Source: Chlamydiota bacterium | GTDB taxonomy: Bacteria; Chlamydiota; Chlamydiia; Chlamydiales; JAJFMA01 | DNA length: 34,903 nt | Assembly: GCA_021772415.1 (NCBI GenBank) | Contig: JAJFMA010000267.1 | Span: forward strand, 1 to 34,903 | Direction: 5' to 3' | In this document: positions 25,405 to 33,780 of the stretch, piece by piece | Layout: every line of letters begins with the position of its first letter | Numbering within the stretch: position 1 is the first letter of the stretch | The notes under the pieces: model-generated | Seen by the model: only the letters and a program-made list of their open reading frames with translations | Told to the model about the DNA's origin: nothing | Database searches by the model: none | Program-made: the position numbers and the translations under genes

Positions 25405-26121
25405 CTACGGTCTGTAGACTTTAAACTCAGCGCGGCGGTTTTGGCCGTGTGCTTCATCGTGACTTTCAAGCACGATGGGGTGCTCCTTGCCATGGGAGAT
25501 TGTGAAGACGCGGTCTTTGCTGACTCCCTCAGCGATAAGCATATTACGTACTGTGTTAGCGCGACGCGCTCCAAGAGCTAAATTGTAAGCTTCCGCTCCC
25601 CGTAGATCGCAGTGCCCTTCAACGAAGAGATAGAGTCCGGGGTTCTTTTGCATGTACTCTGCTACAAGGCGCACGCGCTCGACATTCTGTGTGCCTTTAA
25701 TGAGGCTGCTGTCGTAGGCAAAATTCACGTTTTGAAAGACATGTGCCAAAACGGGGTCGACGCTGGGATCTTCGAAATGCTCGAGTCCTGGAACGTTACC
25801 ACCAGGTTCCCCGGGTAGCTCTGTAGGCTGATTGTAGGCGGCCAGCGCCATCTGGTAAGCGATGTCTTCGTCTTCTTCCTCGAGAGGCTCAAAATCGTAG
25901 CATGGGTCGCCCCAGTCGTCGTCGATGTAGCAAAAATCTTCCTTGCAGCACACCTCGCAAGATTGACAGCAATCACCGCCAGCCATGACACCGAAGCCTT
26001 TACTGAAGTAGCGGCCTGCTGTTTTGCAGTCTTCCCACATGTCGCAGTGCGAACGGCAGCAGCTGCTTAAGCTTAATGTTACCAGTACTGTCAACAGAAT
26101 GTGGTGCCACTTATTGCGCAT
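25405..26121 (-). CDS. pal: Peptidoglycan-associated lipoprotein Pal
   Basis: 238 residues. A lipoprotein signal with lipobox LSSC places the lipidated residue at Cys21. The segment from 21 to 75 holds eleven cysteines (21, 22, 26, 32, 51, 52, 55, 58, 59, 64, 74), which is unusual for Pal. An acidic stretch (about 78-87) follows. The C-terminal OmpA-like domain (about 128-236) has VEGHCDLRG and NLALGARRANTVRN, the peptidoglycan-binding face. Pal links the outer membrane to peptidoglycan and is released by TolB. The start ATG follows GAGGTTGGGAT. It is the first leftward gene after the inverted tolB and is followed by the LysM and murI genes. Its own promoter must lie in 26122-26315 if tolB inversion has cut it from tolQRA. 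Confidence 0.95.
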   Translation of the reverse strand: MRNKWHHILLTVLVTLSLSSCCRSHCDMWEDCKTAGRYFSKGFGVMAGGDCCQSCEVCCKEDFCYIDDDWGDPCYDFEPLEEEDEDIAYQMALAAYNQPTELPGEPGGNVPGLEHFEDPSVDPVLAHVFQNVNFAYDSSLIKGTQNVERVRLVAEYMQKNPGLYLFVEGHCDLRGAEAYNLALGARRANTVRNMLIAEGVSKDRVFTISHGKEHPIVLESHDEAHGQNRRAEFKVYRP

Positions 26122-26496
26122 ATCCCAACCTCATAGCAAAATGTGTTAACCCAGGGATCCTCGAAGATAGCGAGGAGATGAAGGTTAGCACAGCGCTTCG
26201 AAAATCCCAAGAGCGATTTCAGCCTTGTGATTTGGTGAGTACGAGGCGTAACATGGGGCGCTACAGAAACAGAAAGATCACAGAGGCGCAGAGTTCGCAT
26301 GAGAAGAGCACAGGATGTGTCTTCTTCCCTTCCTCCCCTTCCTCTTTTCCTGTTTCTTTTCGGAATTCTACAGGAAGAGAGGAAGGAGAGGAAGAAAAGG
26401 AAGAAACACATGACTTTTTCTTCCCTAATATCTCCACGGCTCTGTGGTTAACTCTTGGAAATCAGTAATTTGCGAAGGATACGTCGGGAGAGTGTT
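26122..26496. other. Divergent pal-tolB intergenic region
   Basis: Must hold promoters for pal (leftward) and tolB (rightward). No strong consensus promoter stands out: TTGGAA at 26456-26461 with GATACG 17 bases on is a weak candidate for tolB. A long imperfect hairpin occupies 26316-26410. No gene is seen. Confidence 0.5.
26316..26410. repeat. Long purine/pyrimidine palindrome upstream of tolB
   Basis: The left arm (26316-26353) is almost pure pyrimidine: TGTGTCTTCTTCCC followed by iterated TTCC/CTTCCTC. The right arm (26370-26410) is its near complement, ending GAAACACA. The loop is about 16 bases. It is built of short iterated words, like those at 4503-4582 and 23727-23818. Confidence 0.75.
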
Positions 26497-27810
26497 ATGA
26501 AACGGATGCGGTTTGTATTTGGAGTTCTACTAAGTTTAGTAGGCTGTGTGTCAATATCGTGTGAAGAAATCGTGGTGCAAGTCGATTCCGAGGTGCAGCT
26601 CGTTCCTGTGACGCTTGACGGTGTAAAATCCGAAAGTTCATCCTTCGATAGAAACTATTTGGCGTCGTTGGAAGCTATTTTACGCTACGACTTCTCTCAC
26701 AATGGATCGACTCGTGTGTTGGAGGCGGGAGAAGGTACCTATATTCTAAGTCCCGGTGTGAATGGTGATCAGTTTGCGATCACGATCCGCGAAAAGGGAC
26801 AAAGTCAGGTACAGGAGATGGGCGGCATTGCTCTTAGCGGTGATCTTGCTGTGGATCGCAAGGCGATGCACCGCGTTGCCGATAGTGTCCATAAGGCCCT
26901 TTTTGGTGTCGATGGCATTGCAGGGACGCATCTTCTTTATACCCGTAAGGTTATGGACCCCAACACCCAAAAGCATGTCGCTGAGGTGTGGGAGGCCGAT
27001 TACGACGGCGCCAATGCACATCAGGTGACCCACGAAGGCGCCTATGTTGTCACGCCGACGTATGTGCCGCCATCCCCTGGAAAGAAAGTGCAGCAATTTC
27101 TCTATGTGACCTACAAGAGTGGGCAGCCGAGGATTATCTTGGCGTCTCTGCGCGATAGCAGCTCGGGCAAATTGACTTCCCTTCGTGGCAATCAGCTGCT
27201 CCCTTCGGTTAACCGCCAGAGTGATGCCGTTGCGTTTATTAGTGATGTCACTGGCAATCCCGATCTGTTCTTGCAGCCTTTTGATAGGGTGCAGGGCGCT
27301 TTGGGGAAACCACGACAGATCTTTACTGCTAAAGGAGCAACTCAGGGAAGCCCAACATTCAGTCCTAATGGTCAACAGGTGGCCTTTGTGTCTAACAAGG
27401 CGGGATCGGCTAAAATTTACCTTCTGAATATTCCCGAAGCCGGGACGCGCCGCAAAGATGTTAAGACGTCGCTACTTCACAAAAAGACCCGCAACGGTAC
27501 CGCGCCGGTATGGTCTCCTGACGGAACCAAAATAGCGTTCTCGTCACGCGTCGACGGTGTAAGGCAAATTTGGGTGTTTGACTTCACCCAAGGCGAGGAA
27601 TGGCAGCTGACGAAAGGGCCGAAGCATAAGGAAAACCCGAGCTGGGCTCCTAATAGCAAACACCTTGTCTACAATACCGTCGAGACTAACTCCGCGGATT
27701 TGTACGTCATTGATGTTGTGCGTAAACAGCCAGTGAAGTTGAAGATGGGTGCGGGCGAGTTCCATTACCCAAGCTGGGAACCACGTACCGCTATGGCATT
27801 AGGTGAGTGA
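26497..27810 (+). CDS. tolB: TolB periplasmic beta-propeller protein (inverted relative to its cluster)
   Basis: 437 residues from ATG 26497, which has GGGAG six bases upstream; an upstream TTG would hide the signal sequence. The signal sequence (about 1-17) contains LVGC, which fits a lipobox with Cys17, although TolB is normally a soluble periplasmic protein. An N-terminal TolB domain comes first. A propeller follows with repeated blades such as SPTFSPNGQQVAFVSN, APVWSPDGTKIAFSS and NPSWAPNSKHLVYNT. TolB binds Pal and the TolA C-terminus. It sits between the TonB/TolA-like gene and pal, its normal slot, but on the opposite strand to both. Long inverted repeats lie on either side. Confidence 0.95.
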   Translation: MKRMRFVFGVLLSLVGCVSISCEEIVVQVDSEVQLVPVTLDGVKSESSSFDRNYLASLEAILRYDFSHNGSTRVLEAGEGTYILSPGVNGDQFAITIREKGQSQVQEMGGIALSGDLAVDRKAMHRVADSVHKALFGVDGIAGTHLLYTRKVMDPNTQKHVAEVWEADYDGANAHQVTHEGAYVVTPTYVPPSPGKKVQQFLYVTYKSGQPRIILASLRDSSSGKLTSLRGNQLLPSVNRQSDAVAFISDVTGNPDLFLQPFDRVQGALGKPRQIFTAKGATQGSPTFSPNGQQVAFVSNKAGSAKIYLLNIPEAGTRRKDVKTSLLHKKTRNGTAPVWSPDGTKIAFSSRVDGVRQIWVFDFTQGEEWQLTKGPKHKENPSWAPNSKHLVYNTVETNSADLYVIDVVRKQPVKLKMGAGEFHYPSWEPRTAMALGE

Positions 27811-28341
27811 AGGTGACGGGTTCCTTTTTAATGCAGACCACGCAGACAGGACGCAGACAAATACGCAGACGGGTGTTTTCAAGCCTTGGGTTTGGGTAAC
27901 ATACAACAGGTTTAGACGCCGTCATCCACGCTAGTACCGCGCCGACCACCGCCGACCACCGCCGACGGGTTATGTCGGGCAGTGGACTTGGGTGATGGAC
28001 GGTTTTTGTAGGTAGCCAGCGAGAAAAACAAGAAACCGATACTCGCGGGGGGAACGCTTTTTTTGAATCGGTTTCTCGCCTTTTCTCGCTCCCACAGCCA
28101 TCAGCGCCACGAATGATGGGATGTGTCTTTTTGCATAGCGCTGAATAGACCAGCTCCCATTAATCTTTACACCACTATTCACTGTCTGCGTCCTGTCTGC
28201 GTGGTCTGCGGTAAAATTCTGCCGCTCTTCGCACTCGCCTAATGCCATCATTCGCTGTCGGCGGTGGTCGGCGGTGGTCGGCGCGGTCGGCGTTTAAACC
28301 TGTCGTTAACCTTCACTCAGCTAATGCTATCATTCGCTGTC
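27793..28341. repeat. Nested and interleaved inverted repeats between tolB and the TonB/TolA-like gene
   Basis: Perfect 26-base arms A lie at 27833-27858 and 28184-28209 (GCAGAC-rich). Perfect 30-base arms C lie at 27937-27966 and 28257-28286 (made of CCGACCACCG units). Arms B of 16 bases with one mismatch lie at 27906-27921 and 28288-28303 (AGGTTTAAACGCC). A central hairpin spans 28019-28089. On the left the order is A-B-C, but on the right it is A'-C'-B', so the pairs interlock and do not nest. A 28-base direct repeat (28232-28259 and 28314-28341, 25 matches) overlaps the end of the TonB/TolA-like gene, and its first 17 bases match the tolB end (27793-27809) in inverse with one or two changes. 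No gene is seen inside. Confidence 0.9.
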
Positions 28342-29079
28342 TGCGTTCAGTACCAGCGCAAAAGTGTGCTGCGCTTGCCCTTTGTAGGCCACACCTAAAG
28401 GCGAAAAATGTGCTTTTGGCAGGGCTTCTTCGACGTGGTGTTTGTTGACGACATTTTTTGCGTCAGTGACTTTAACCGATATAATTTTGCCACTGCGATC
28501 GAGCTGTAGCTCGACGTGCACGTTGCCATTTTCGGGTAGTTTGATCTGCTGATGGATTCTCTTAATGAGGGCATCGACATAGCGTTGCTCCGGAGAGGTC
28601 TTTGTCTCTGAGACGCTGTCTACAGCAAGGGCATCGACGCGTAAGGATGCTACAGGCGTGTGAGTAGATGAAGGTGTGGTAGTTTTTTTGTCTGAAAGCT
28701 TTGCTAGGCTGCGCTGCGCTTCAGCAAGGGCTTCTCGTCTCTTGCTGTTGTCTTGCACAGGTTTTGGCTTGGCTTCTGTTTTCTTGGGTTTCGTTTCTTT
28801 CTTCTTTTGGGTGACTTTCTTCTCTGGTTTTGGCTTCGGCTTGGCTTTAGGGGCAGTCTTCTTAACAGGTTTAGGAGCGGGTTTTGATGCCACCTGCGGT
28901 GTCGGTGGTTTCGGTACCGCCAATGTCACGGTTTTCATTACGACAGGTTTGCGCGCTGCCGCATCTTTGGGGACATCTCCTGTCCACAAGAGCCAAACAA
29001 ACGCAAGTAGATGCACGAGCACCACTGCCACAAGGCAGCGCTTCCATGTCCGTGCAGAGCTGTGAGAGTTCTCGTTCAT
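28330..29079 (-). CDS. TonB/TolA-like energy-transducing protein
   Basis: About 249 residues from ATG 29079, four bases past the tolR stop; a TTG ten codons earlier is a weaker choice. There is a short cytoplasmic start, one membrane segment (about 14-33, CLVAVVLVHLLAFVWLLW), and a long Lys/Pro-rich periplasmic arm (about 50-120, KPKPKPEKK style) leading into a helical stretch. A C-terminal TolA/TonB-like domain (about 175-245) holds YVDALIKRIHQQIKLP and VHVELQLDRSGKIISVKV. It would transmit force from TolQR to TolB and Pal. It fits the position of CT598 in C. trachomatis (from memory) and of tolA in E. coli. The stop codon lies inside a repeat, so the extreme C-terminus may have been altered by it. 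Confidence 0.85.
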   Translation of the reverse strand: MNENSHSSARTWKRCLVAVVLVHLLAFVWLLWTGDVPKDAAARKPVVMKTVTLAVPKPPTPQVASKPAPKPVKKTAPKAKPKPKPEKKVTQKKKETKPKKTEAKPKPVQDNSKRREALAEAQRSLAKLSDKKTTTPSSTHTPVASLRVDALAVDSVSETKTSPEQRYVDALIKRIHQQIKLPENGNVHVELQLDRSGKIISVKVTDAKNVVNKHHVEEALPKAHFSPLGVAYKGQAQHTFALVLNADSE

Positions 29080-29083
29080 GGCA

Positions 29084-29494
29084 TTAGCTTGGCTTGAGGA
29101 TGAGCTCAACTTCTTCGAAGCCGACGTTTTCGAAGCTGTTTTTTACCTGCTGGTAGACACCAAAATGGCTGTTTTGGTCCTGGATAAGCTGCGGCGTCAC
29201 ATTTGGGTGCTGCGCCCTAGCTTCTTCCAAGGCTATGCTAAGTCTGTGGAGATCGATGCGTGCATCCCCAAGCCAAATACTGTCGTCATCACGCACATAG
29301 ACAGTGATGGGGCTTGTAACTTCTACAGACCGTACTGTCTCTCCCGAGGAGGCAGGGGCTAGCGCGATGCGCTCAAGTTTGAGCAGTGGCGCCACCAAAA
29401 TGAAGACGATCAATATCACAAAGACAACATCAATCAAAGGAGTTAGGTTGATGCTGGGTTCTGCTTCCTCGCCACGTGGCTTACGTCGCTTCAT
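29084..29494 (-). CDS. tolR: TolR/ExbD-family membrane protein
   Basis: 136 residues, typical length. After a short basic start, one membrane segment (about 16-40, NLTPLIDVVFVILIVFILVAPLL) carries the essential proton-path Asp22. A periplasmic domain follows (about 45-135). With TolQ it forms the proton-driven motor that energises the TolA-like protein. Its ATG lies inside the end of tolQ (14-base overlap), and the next gene begins four bases after its stop, so all three are translationally coupled. The choice of TolR over ExbD rests on the adjacent tolB and pal. Confidence 0.92.
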   Translation of the reverse strand: MKRRKPRGEEAEPSINLTPLIDVVFVILIVFILVAPLLKLERIALAPASSGETVRSVEVTSPITVYVRDDDSIWLGDARIDLHRLSIALEEARAQHPNVTPQLIQDQNSHFGVYQQVKNSFENVGFEEVELILKPS

Positions 29495-30245
29495 TGTGAG
29501 CCTCGATGCGATGGTCGCGCAGGTCTACCTGGCGATATTGCAGCTCTACGGAGCCTAGCACTTGCCCCGAAAAGACCTCCATTTCCGTCTCAAAACTACC
29601 AATGACATTTTTGAGGTAGTTGTAGCCTATTAAGGCGGGGATGGCATCGATGAGTCCCAGCACCGTCGTGACGAGGGCCAAGGACATGCCTCCTAGCACC
29701 GCTTCGCTTCCCGCGCCTCCGGAGATCATGGAGGGGTCTGAGAAAGTCGTAAGGATCCCCCACACCGTTCCAAGAAGCCCCAGAAAAGGTGCCAGGGTGA
29801 CGATTGTTGCCAGGATATATAGAGAACTACTTAAGCCCTGTGCTTCCGATGATATGCTTGAGTTTACCTGCGTTTCGACGAGTTCGATGTCTGAAGGCGA
29901 TAGATAGGCCTGCTCCTGACCTTGAACTTGACCAAATTCACGGTTTTTTGTGAGTAGGTCGACGGTAAACTGGCGTAAGGTCTGATAGAGGCGTGCGAAG
30001 GGGCTAGCGTCTATGGCGTCGACTTGGATCCCAAGAGGATGGTGGCGGCTTTTCTCGAATAGACCACGGAAGTGGGCAGACTTTTGGCGGACACGCCGCG
30101 TGACCTGTACTTTATAAATGATGAGTGTCCATGTGATTATAGACAGGGCGATTAAACTTAAAAATATAGCGCGTCCGAGCCAGTCAGCTTGGGCGTAGGA
30201 ATGCAGAAATAGGTTGATTCCTAATGACTTAGGTAGTAGAATCAT
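29481..30245 (-). CDS. tolQ: TolQ/ExbB-family membrane protein
   Basis: 254 residues. It has three membrane segments: about 27-47 (FLSLIALSIITWTLIIYKV), and a second and third near 140-165 (ILATIVTLAPFLGLLGTVWGI) and 185-215 (GMSLALVTTVLGLIDAIPALIGYNYL), the conserved MotA/TolQ/ExbB channel core with LGLLGTV. It works with TolR as the inner-membrane proton channel. The ATG follows GAGGG. It is the first gene of the leftward tolQ-tolR-tolA-like unit, and dsbD is divergent. In the usual operon the unit would run on into tolB and pal; here tolB is reversed. Confidence 0.93.
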   Translation of the reverse strand: MILLPKSLGINLFLHSYAQADWLGRAIFLSLIALSIITWTLIIYKVQVTRRVRQKSAHFRGLFEKSRHHPLGIQVDAIDASPFARLYQTLRQFTVDLLTKNREFGQVQGQEQAYLSPSDIELVETQVNSSISSEAQGLSSSLYILATIVTLAPFLGLLGTVWGILTTFSDPSMISGGAGSEAVLGGMSLALVTTVLGLIDAIPALIGYNYLKNVIGSFETEMEVFSGQVLGSVELQYRQVDLRDHRIEAHNEAT

Positions 30246-30472
30246 GGGCCCTCGTAAAGGTGTTTGGAAATGTCTATTCTGCCAGAAAGCGCCCTGAAGT
30301 GTCGCGCTTCCCTAGCATATTTGTCAAACTGTGCATTTGATGTCGGATAGGTTTAAACGCCATAAAAAAGGTAGTCATTTTGTTACGTTTTTATCGTATA
30401 TTTGCTAACCTCGGCTCTATTTCGAAGGTCAAGGTAAACACAAGTGGAAAATGCAGGCGGAGGGGAAAATAC

Positions 30473-32710
30473 ATGCGAAATAAGGGATTAGCTCTTCTTT
30501 TTACGCTTTTTTTGAGCTTGGTCGGACATCTTGGAGCTCAAGAAGCTTTCGACTTCCTCAAAACCAACACCCCAGACTTCAGTGGCTTCGCTCCAAGCAT
30601 CGAGCGTGCGCCCGTCGTTCAAAACGAACCCGTGACTGTCAAGCTAGTTGCGGAGCCTAAAACTGTTAAGCCCGGTAGTCCTTTTTGGGTCGCCCTTCTC
30701 GTGGACCTCGATCCCGGCTGGCACACTTACTGGAAAAATCCTGGCGATAACGGTATGGCTACCTCCATCGACTGGCAGCTACCCAAAGGTCTCACCATTA
30801 CGGACGTCAGATGGCCTACGCCTGAGCGCTTCGAAGACAATGGAATGGTGTCCCTAGGCTATGACAATCACTTCGCTATCCTGGTGCAGCTCACACCTGA
30901 CCAAAGCCTGCCGGCCAGGCGAGGTCTCGAGTTCGCTGCGGTCTTGCGCTGGGTGGCTTGTAACGACGGTAACTGTATCCCAGGCGACTGTGACTGCAGC
31001 CTCAATGTCACCACTGCGGTATCTGTACCAGTGGCAAATGCTGAACACCGCTCACTCTTCGCTGAAGCACGGCGCCTCGTTCCAGTGCGTGATTGGGATG
31101 CAGAAGCAACGGCGGAAGTCACTGGAATTGCTCTCACTCTAACTCCAACGGAGCCATTGGATGTTCCCGTAGATAAAGCGTATTTCTACCCTGAACAACC
31201 CAACATCATTGATCATCGAGCTAAGCTAGATGTTGAGGAAGACGACGGGCAGTACCAAGTAACGCTGATAACCGAAGAATCGGCAAACCCTTCCGTTGTC
31301 AAAGGTGCTCTCGATCTACAAGACCGGTCCGGTAATACCGTGGCTAGCGTCGCTGTCAATAGCTCTGTTACGGGGACTCCGATTGCTGCCGCAGACTACG
31401 CCGACATGGAGACCTATAGTGAATCCGACTTCGAAGGTGGTTTAGGCCTTGCACTCGTTCTCGCTTTTGTCGGCGGCATGATCCTCAACCTGATGCCGTG
31501 TGTGCTTCCTGTGATCTCGCTGAAGATTCTCAGTATCGTAAAAATGGCCGGGCAGGACCGCTCGGAGACCATTAAACACGGCTTGATGTTCTCGCTTGGA
31601 GTTCTTGCTTCGTTCTGGGCATTAGCAGGAGCGCTGTTGATGCTCCAAGCTTATGGACATCATGTGGGCTGGGGCTTCCAGCTTCAGGAGCCTATCTTTG
31701 TAGCGCTTCTTGCTGCTGTCATTCTGATCTTTTCCCTAAGCCTCTTTGGTGTCTTTGAGCTTGGTACTGGTGTTGCCTCGTGGGCGGGTCAGCAGGAAAG
31801 TAACACTACGAAACAGGCTCATGGGCTTTCAAGTTCATTCTTCAATGGAATCTTGGCAACGGCTGTTGCAACACCGTGTACAGGACCATTCCTGGGCTCG
31901 GCGATTGGTTTCGCCGTCACTTTGCCTCCGGCATCAGCAATGCTCGTCTTTACCTTCTTAGGTGCAGGGATGGCATTCCCATACCTGTTTCTAACGGCAT
32001 TCCCGTCCTTAACGCGTTGGTTGCCTAAGCCTGGTAACTGGATGGTGACTTTCAAGCAGCTTATGGGTTTCCTATTGCTAGGTACGATTCTATGGCTTGT
32101 CTGGGTCTTTAGCGCACAAACAGAGTCTCTTGGTGTATTTCTGCTCCTTTGTGGGCTCTTTACCCTATCCTTTGCTTGCTGGATCTATGGGCGTTGGAGC
32201 AATATCACACGCACCCGAAGTGCGCGTGTTGGAGGCATCGTCGGCTCGACAGTATTTGCCCTTTTGGGCTCTTACCTATTGGTGATTTCGGCACAGGTGA
32301 TACCTCCACAAAGTAGCATGCCGATAGAATCCGAGGATATGGTCACTCAGGCCATTGAAGATCCCAACACGTGGCTACCGTTTTCGCCAAAACTTATTGC
32401 GAAATATCGCGATGAAGGGCGTCCTGTCTTTGTTGACTTTACCGCGAAATGGTGTGTGATCTGCCAGACGAACCACTATGTGTTGGTGACGGATGATGTG
32501 GCCAATAATATGCGTGAGAAAGGCGTCATCAAATTCAAAGCGGACTGGACACGCCCCGACCCCGCCATCACTAAAGAACTGCGTAAATATGGACGTAGCG
32601 GCGTGCCGCTCTACCTCCTATACGAGCCAGGGGCAAGTAAGCCGAAAATCCTGCCGCAGGTGCTGACGCCAGACCTCGTTAATAGCTACCTCGACGACAT
32701 GGGGAACTAA
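30473..32710 (+). CDS. dsbD: DsbD/ScsB-like thiol:disulfide interchange protein
   Basis: 745 residues from ATG 30473, which follows GGAGG by nine bases; a TTG 31 codons earlier would precede the signal peptide. It carries electrons from cytoplasmic thioredoxin across the inner membrane to periplasmic thiols. Residues 1-23 are a signal peptide (MRNKGLALLFTLFLSLVGHL...). The N-terminal periplasmic domain (about 30-310) is of the ScsB/DsbD type (PGWHTYWKNPGDNG, and a Cys-rich CNDGNCIPGDCDC). The membrane domain carries the redox pair Cys343 (NLMPCVLP) and Cys469 (ATPCTGP). The C-terminal thioredoxin domain has WCVIC at 660-664. The tatD start follows the stop directly. The cluster dsbD-tatD beside tol genes matches C. 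trachomatis CT595-CT594 as I recall. Likely clients are the Cys-rich envelope proteins. Confidence 0.95.
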   Translation: MRNKGLALLFTLFLSLVGHLGAQEAFDFLKTNTPDFSGFAPSIERAPVVQNEPVTVKLVAEPKTVKPGSPFWVALLVDLDPGWHTYWKNPGDNGMATSIDWQLPKGLTITDVRWPTPERFEDNGMVSLGYDNHFAILVQLTPDQSLPARRGLEFAAVLRWVACNDGNCIPGDCDCSLNVTTAVSVPVANAEHRSLFAEARRLVPVRDWDAEATAEVTGIALTLTPTEPLDVPVDKAYFYPEQPNIIDHRAKLDVEEDDGQYQVTLITEESANPSVVKGALDLQDRSGNTVASVAVNSSVTGTPIAAADYADMETYSESDFEGGLGLALVLAFVGGMILNLMPCVLPVISLKILSIVKMAGQDRSETIKHGLMFSLGVLASFWALAGALLMLQAYGHHVGWGFQLQEPIFVALLAAVILIFSLSLFGVFELGTGVASWAGQQESNTTKQAHGLSSSFFNGILATAVATPCTGPFLGSAIGFAVTLPPASAMLVFTFLGAGMAFPYLFLTAFPSLTRWLPKPGNWMVTFKQLMGFLLLGTILWLVWVFSAQTESLGVFLLLCGLFTLSFACWIYGRWSNITRTRSARVGGIVGSTVFALLGSYLLVISAQVIPPQSSMPIESEDMVTQAIEDPNTWLPFSPKLIAKYRDEGRPVFVDFTAKWCVICQTNHYVLVTDDVANNMREKGVIKFKADWTRPDPAITKELRKYGRSGVPLYLLYEPGASKPKILPQVLTPDLVNSYLDDMGN

Positions 32711-33502
32711 GTGCGTATGCTGTTCGATAGCCACGCCCACCTTACGAGTGCTCACGTGCTGCCAAAGCTTGACGAAATGCTTCCCCGAGCACGTGAAGGC
32801 GGCGTGGACCGTATCGTGAACATCTGCACTGACCGCCCCAGCTTGGAGGCAGGTATTGAGCTCGCTAAAAAGCACTCGTGGATATACAACGCGGGAGCTA
32901 CCACACCTCACGATGTCGAGAAGGAGGGCGAAGAGCTCTTCCCTCTTTTTGCGGAACACGCCAGAAATGGCGACTTCGTCGCTGTGGGCGAAACGGGCTT
33001 AGACTACTTCTACAATCACTCGGATCGCGCGGTCCAGCGTGATTTCTTTGTGCGCTACCTGAAACTCGCGCGCGAGACTCAGCTGCCTATTATCATCCAT
33101 TGCCGAGAAGCCTTCGACGACTTCTTCGAGATCCTCGATGCCGAATACATGCAAGACGGTAGGCACCTGCCAGGTGTTCTGCACTGCTTTACTGGTACTT
33201 TAGCAGAGGCTGAAGAGGTCATTAAACGCGGGTGGTATCTCTCACTTAGTGGTATCGTCACCTTCAAGAAAAGCGAAGAGCTTCGCGATGTCGCCCGCAT
33301 GGTGCCGCTCGATCAGCTCTTTATTGAAACGGACACGCCGTACCTCGCTCCCCAAAAATACCGAGGTAAAACCAACGAACCGGCCTATGTCGCCGAAACG
33401 GCGACCCTCATCGCTGATGTTAAAGATATCTCACGCGACGAACTCGCAAAAGCTACCCACCACAATGCCTCTTCCTTCTTCGGACTGAGCACAGCTTCAT
33501 AA
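32711..33502 (+). CDS. tatD: TatD-family metal-dependent deoxyribonuclease
   Basis: 263 residues, full length TIM-barrel hydrolase. Metal ligands are visible: His8 and His10 in DSHAHL, the Glu of GETGLDYFY, the His of IIHCR, the HCF motif, and the Asp of ETDTPYLAP. Family members trim DNA 3' ends; the cellular role is probably DNA quality control. The start is GTG directly after the dsbD stop, with GGGGA upstream; ATG two codons later is an alternative. It is co-transcribed with dsbD. No terminator is evident after it. Confidence 0.95.
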   Translation: MRMLFDSHAHLTSAHVLPKLDEMLPRAREGGVDRIVNICTDRPSLEAGIELAKKHSWIYNAGATTPHDVEKEGEELFPLFAEHARNGDFVAVGETGLDYFYNHSDRAVQRDFFVRYLKLARETQLPIIIHCREAFDDFFEILDAEYMQDGRHLPGVLHCFTGTLAEAEEVIKRGWYLSLSGIVTFKKSEELRDVARMVPLDQLFIETDTPYLAPQKYRGKTNEPAYVAETATLIADVKDISRDELAKATHHNASSFFGLSTAS

Positions 33503-33647
33503 ACTAACCGCATTTGTGATCTCTAGGACCCTGTTGCCCAAGCAAGCGTGAAGCTTTACCTATACGTTTTTTTGGCAGGGAATCCAGGAATACCAGGATA
33601 AACCGGAAACGAAGATACTTTCCTCGACACCATAAAAAAGTTTTTCC

Positions 33648-33675
33648 TTGCATTTGCTCTAGGTAATCTTATACA
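33648..33675 (+). promoter_or_regulatory. Candidate promoter of the Cys/Gly/His-rich gene
   Basis: TTGCAT and TATACA are separated by 16 bases, 105 bases upstream of the start codon, after an A/T-rich stretch. Confidence 0.5.
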
Positions 33676-33780
33676 AATCGACTGTTAATGAAGGACTCCA
33701 GGAGTGTCATCATGTTTATAAGACGCTGTTGGGCGGCCTTGGCGAAATTACGTAAACTACTGAATGCAAGGAGCGCGTTC

